From Cytobacillus depressus (GTDB lineage Bacteria > Bacillota > Bacilli > Bacillales > Cytobacillaceae), in NCBI RefSeq assembly GCF_008923245.1, contig NZ_WBOS01000019.1:1-64000 (forward strand): DNA of 64,000 nt, given 5' to 3'. Under the pieces are notes generated by a model that had not been told where the DNA came from, ran no database searches, and worked only from the letters and a program-made list of their open reading frames with translations. This document shows positions 61,761 through 64,000 of this stretch, one piece after another; positions within the stretch are counted from its first letter, which is position 1, and each line of letters begins with the position of its first letter. Both the position numbers and the translations under genes were made by a program.

Positions 61761-63464
61761 ATGAATAGGAAAAAACCAATAGTAAAGATTTTCTTTTTTT
61801 TATTGACCTGCATCTTTATCCTTTCAGCTTGCAGTCATGCTAGCCCAAGTGATTCAGAGACAAAAGCTCCAGTAAAGGAAGAAAACAAATATGAAAAATT
61901 AGCAAAGGAAAAAAACGAAGAATTGGAATTGGAGCCAATTGAACTGACTTCTTACAGCGAAGAGATTGGAGCAACTCTAAAAAAGCCCGTACATAAAAAA
62001 TTTGCAGTGAATGGGAAAGTTATAGTCGAAGGGGAAATCGAAAAGCACTCTCAATTAAAATCTGATTTTGCCTGGATCAAAGTCCATTCTGATGAAGAAG
62101 GGCCAGCTGGGAATAAGCATGAATATTACACACCTATTAAAGACGGCAAATTTAAGCAGGACATTCATTTCTTCAATGGGGAGGGTGAGTATCAAATAAC
62201 GGTTCAGCTACCAAGTACGGATCGTGAAAATTATTATTATGATACGGCTAAATTTGAAGTTTATAATGTGAATCCTGAAATTAAGCGGGATATCACCTTT
62301 ACGCCATCTGGCCAGGATGTTGAGCTTGCCCTAAAATTGGATTCTAGCTATGTAGAAGAGGATGGAATCTTTCAGTTAAAAGGGGAAGCCGGTAAATTGA
62401 CAGATGAGGATACAATTATGCTCAGACTCGATAAAGACTCTGAAACGTGGAAGCATATAATCTCAATTAAAAATGGAAAGTTTGGCTATGATATCCCTTT
62501 ATTTTACGGGGAAGGGGTACATAAGCTGGAAGTTTTAGTTCCTGACGAAGAGCGCGAAAATTATTATCAAATGGCTACAACTATTTTAATAGATAATAAG
62601 TCGAACCGGATGATGAAGCCGATTGAGTATTCGAATACTTATATAGAGCGTGGCGTTACATTAGAGTATCCTCTATTCGGTGGCGAAGAATCTGATGGGA
62701 CTTTTAGAGTCAAAGGCTCAATTGATCCGAAAGCCGAGTTTGCTCCCGAGACTACACATATTTATATCACATCAAAAAAGGGCGACGATGAAGCATTAGA
62801 TGTGATTCCAGTTAAAGATTTCAAGTTTGATGATTCGTTTTATTTAAGATTCGGCCCAGGCACATATGAAGTGACGGTCAGTGTACCTGAAATCAAAGAG
62901 GAAAACAGTGATTACTTCCGTTATTTTGGCTTTGCGCAATTTGAAGTAGACTCAAATGCTCCTGAGGATAAACGGGACCTTCTTCCTTCCCGCGGAGTTC
63001 AATCAGACGCACCGCAAATTCATAAACTGGCAGAAGAACTAACAAGCGGAAAGAGCAATGACCGGGAAAAGGCAAAAGCGATTTATGAATATGTCGCTCG
63101 AAATGTGAGCTATGATGTTGGAAAATTTAAAAATGATGAGTTTGAATGGGATGACAGTGCATTAAAAACACTTGAGCTAAAAACAGGGGTTTGCCAGGAC
63201 TATGCTTATTTAGCGTTAGCACTTCTTAGAGCAAGTGAGATCGAAGCAAGATTGGTAGAAGGAATGGCACGTAGCGGATTTTGGCCTGGTAAGCACGCAT
63301 GGGTAGAAGCGAATATTGATGGCAGTTGGCTGACAATGGATCCAACATGGGGCGCTGGTTATGTGAAAGATGATCAATTTGTTCCGAACTTCAATGAAAC
63401 GTATTTTGATCCAAACAAAGAAGAATTCGAGAAAACACATACGCGGACAGGTGTTTCTTATTAA
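61761..63464 (+). CDS. Transglutaminase-fold lipoprotein with three repeated surface domains
   Basis: 567 residues. The signal peptide ends in a lipobox (LSACSH), and a charged spacer follows. Three related beta-rich repeats of about 95-110 residues then occur (about 60-165, 185-275 and 285-400). Each has a GxF/W-I--KDGKF...FGxG-YEV-V-VP pattern ending in the tyrosine-rich ENYY or NSDYF. The C-terminal third is a transglutaminase-like domain with the complete triad: Cys in TGVCQDYA, His in GKHAWVEA and Asp in MDPTWG. It is expected outside the membrane, as a cysteine peptidase or crosslinking enzyme. Substrates are unknown. The ATG follows GGAGGAAGG. Confidence 0.85.
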   Translation: MNRKKPIVKIFFFLLTCIFILSACSHASPSDSETKAPVKEENKYEKLAKEKNEELELEPIELTSYSEEIGATLKKPVHKKFAVNGKVIVEGEIEKHSQLKSDFAWIKVHSDEEGPAGNKHEYYTPIKDGKFKQDIHFFNGEGEYQITVQLPSTDRENYYYDTAKFEVYNVNPEIKRDITFTPSGQDVELALKLDSSYVEEDGIFQLKGEAGKLTDEDTIMLRLDKDSETWKHIISIKNGKFGYDIPLFYGEGVHKLEVLVPDEERENYYQMATTILIDNKSNRMMKPIEYSNTYIERGVTLEYPLFGGEESDGTFRVKGSIDPKAEFAPETTHIYITSKKGDDEALDVIPVKDFKFDDSFYLRFGPGTYEVTVSVPEIKEENSDYFRYFGFAQFEVDSNAPEDKRDLLPSRGVQSDAPQIHKLAEELTSGKSNDREKAKAIYEYVARNVSYDVGKFKNDEFEWDDSALKTLELKTGVCQDYAYLALALLRASEIEARLVEGMARSGFWPGKHAWVEANIDGSWLTMDPTWGAGYVKDDQFVPNFNETYFDPNKEEFEKTHTRTGVSY

Positions 63465-63956
63465 TCATGAAAGTGGAAAAAACTGATTTTTCCGACCGAA
63501 GAATACCAGAATCAATAAAGGAATCTTGCTGAACAAAAAGATCTCAACCAGATTGGTGCTCATATAGTGGCCCCTATTTTATTCATGATTATGCTTAATA
63601 TAAATGTTATGGTGCATGCGAATTTGCATCTAGTAGTCTTTGATAGGAAACCGTCTGAAAGAGAAATTAAGGTTTAACAATAAAAAGGTTAAGAAAAACC
63701 ATTCTCCATAAAGTAAGAATGGTTTTTCTTGTAAAAAGCCCCAGCGCCGCATATCGAACTAAGGCTATTGCTTAATTTATTTTTTTAATATTGTCTACAT
63801 GACGGGGTGCGGTTCAAAATGAAGGGATTCAATAAATTGGACTTCACTTTGTGGGATAAGCAGATTCGTACATGGCTAATAACCATATTATATTCTGAGA
63901 GGCTTTCTCAAAAATGGAATACCCCTACAATGATGGGCCCCAAAAAGGAGCCTATG
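63465..63956. other. Terminal intergenic region
   Basis: No clear gene. A terminator-like hairpin with AAGAAAAACCATTCT and AGAATGGTTTTTCTT lies at about 63691-63731. Short G+C-richer stretches follow at 63738-63760. The last 50 bases lead into a ribosome site. Confidence 0.5.
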
Positions 63957-64000
63957 ATGGCACATAATGTCATGGAAACTGAACTCATCGAAAAGGTAAG
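63957..64000 (+). CDS. Start of a gene cut by the window edge
   Basis: AAAAAGGAG at 63942-63950 is followed by two adjacent ATG codons (63954 and 63957). The frame from 63957 reads MAHNVMETELIEKV and runs off the window. Fourteen residues are not enough to name a family. Confidence 0.5.
   Translation, partial: MAHNVMETELIEKV

Overview
The window is a low-GC Firmicute chromosome segment, almost certainly from a Bacillus-like member of the Bacillaceae. The block tsaE-tsaB-rimI-tsaD / ABC-F / moaC / rex / ydiK-ydiL / groES-groEL follows the Bacillus subtilis ydiB-ydiL-groESL gene order. It starts at the end of an rRNA operon (5S rRNA, initiator tRNA-Met, tRNA-Asp). Other signs are TTG and GTG starts, strong Shine-Dalgarno sequences, a CIRCE element and a cluster of TTATCCACA DnaA boxes between tsaD and the ABC-F gene. 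I cannot name the species.

Layout. 1-350: end of the rRNA operon. 0.6-10 kb: a catabolic island with a carbamoylase, a Na+ symporter and its small partner, and a YtcJ-type amidohydrolase, all on the minus strand. These diverge from a PucR-type regulator, a class III aminotransferase and an acylating semialdehyde dehydrogenase. Together they fit uptake and breakdown of a carbamoylated beta-amino acid through beta-alanine or a similar compound. A 12-bp sequence, TTTACATTATGT, recurs in both control regions and is a candidate PucR operator. 10.2-19.9 kb: conserved housekeeping genes (t6A tRNA modification, ABC-F, MoaC, Rex, YdiKL, GroESL). 20-25 kb: accessory DNA with a truncated glycosyltransferase, cysC-sat for PAPS synthesis, a TauE-type permease, a PHP/glycosyltransferase chimera and a sulfotransferase.

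26-34 kb: the most unusual region. A secreted gamma-glutamyltransferase carries two C-terminal LysM domains. Its signal-peptide region appears duplicated at the start of a divergent processive GT2 glycosyltransferase. That gene is followed by an LCP-family ligase, a GH18 glycosidase and a LysM-polysaccharide deacetylase. I read this as a candidate cell-wall exopolysaccharide (poly-N-acetylhexosamine type) synthesis, anchoring and remodelling system with a wall-targeted gamma-glutamyltransferase. 34-40 kb: a guanine riboswitch and a nupNOPQ-type guanosine ABC importer. 40-43.5 kb: one intact MerR-like/DUF3967 gene followed by three decayed copies, each preceded by the same palindrome. 43.5-45.6 kb: a 35-residue small protein, an lrgAB/cidAB pair and an unknown membrane protein.

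45.8-57.3 kb: a complete C-P lyase island in the order GntR/UTRA regulator, phnG-H-I-J-K, phnM, phnL, a PHP phosphoesterase, phnD-C-E-E. The PHP protein probably replaces PhnP and PhnN, so the island should take phosphonates from uptake to phosphate and a ribose phosphate. 57.3-64 kb: a cyclic-di-GMP-I riboswitch controlling a methyl-accepting chemotaxis protein, an orphan TrpX-like binding lipoprotein, an RDD protein, a transglutaminase-fold lipoprotein and the first codons of a gene cut by the window edge.

A structured intergenic repeat of about 120-180 bp ending in a terminator hairpin occurs at least four times (about 25.8, 34.1, 42.05 and 44.95 kb) and looks like an undescribed RNA or repeat family. 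All calls come from reading the sequence and knowledge of the families. No database search was run.
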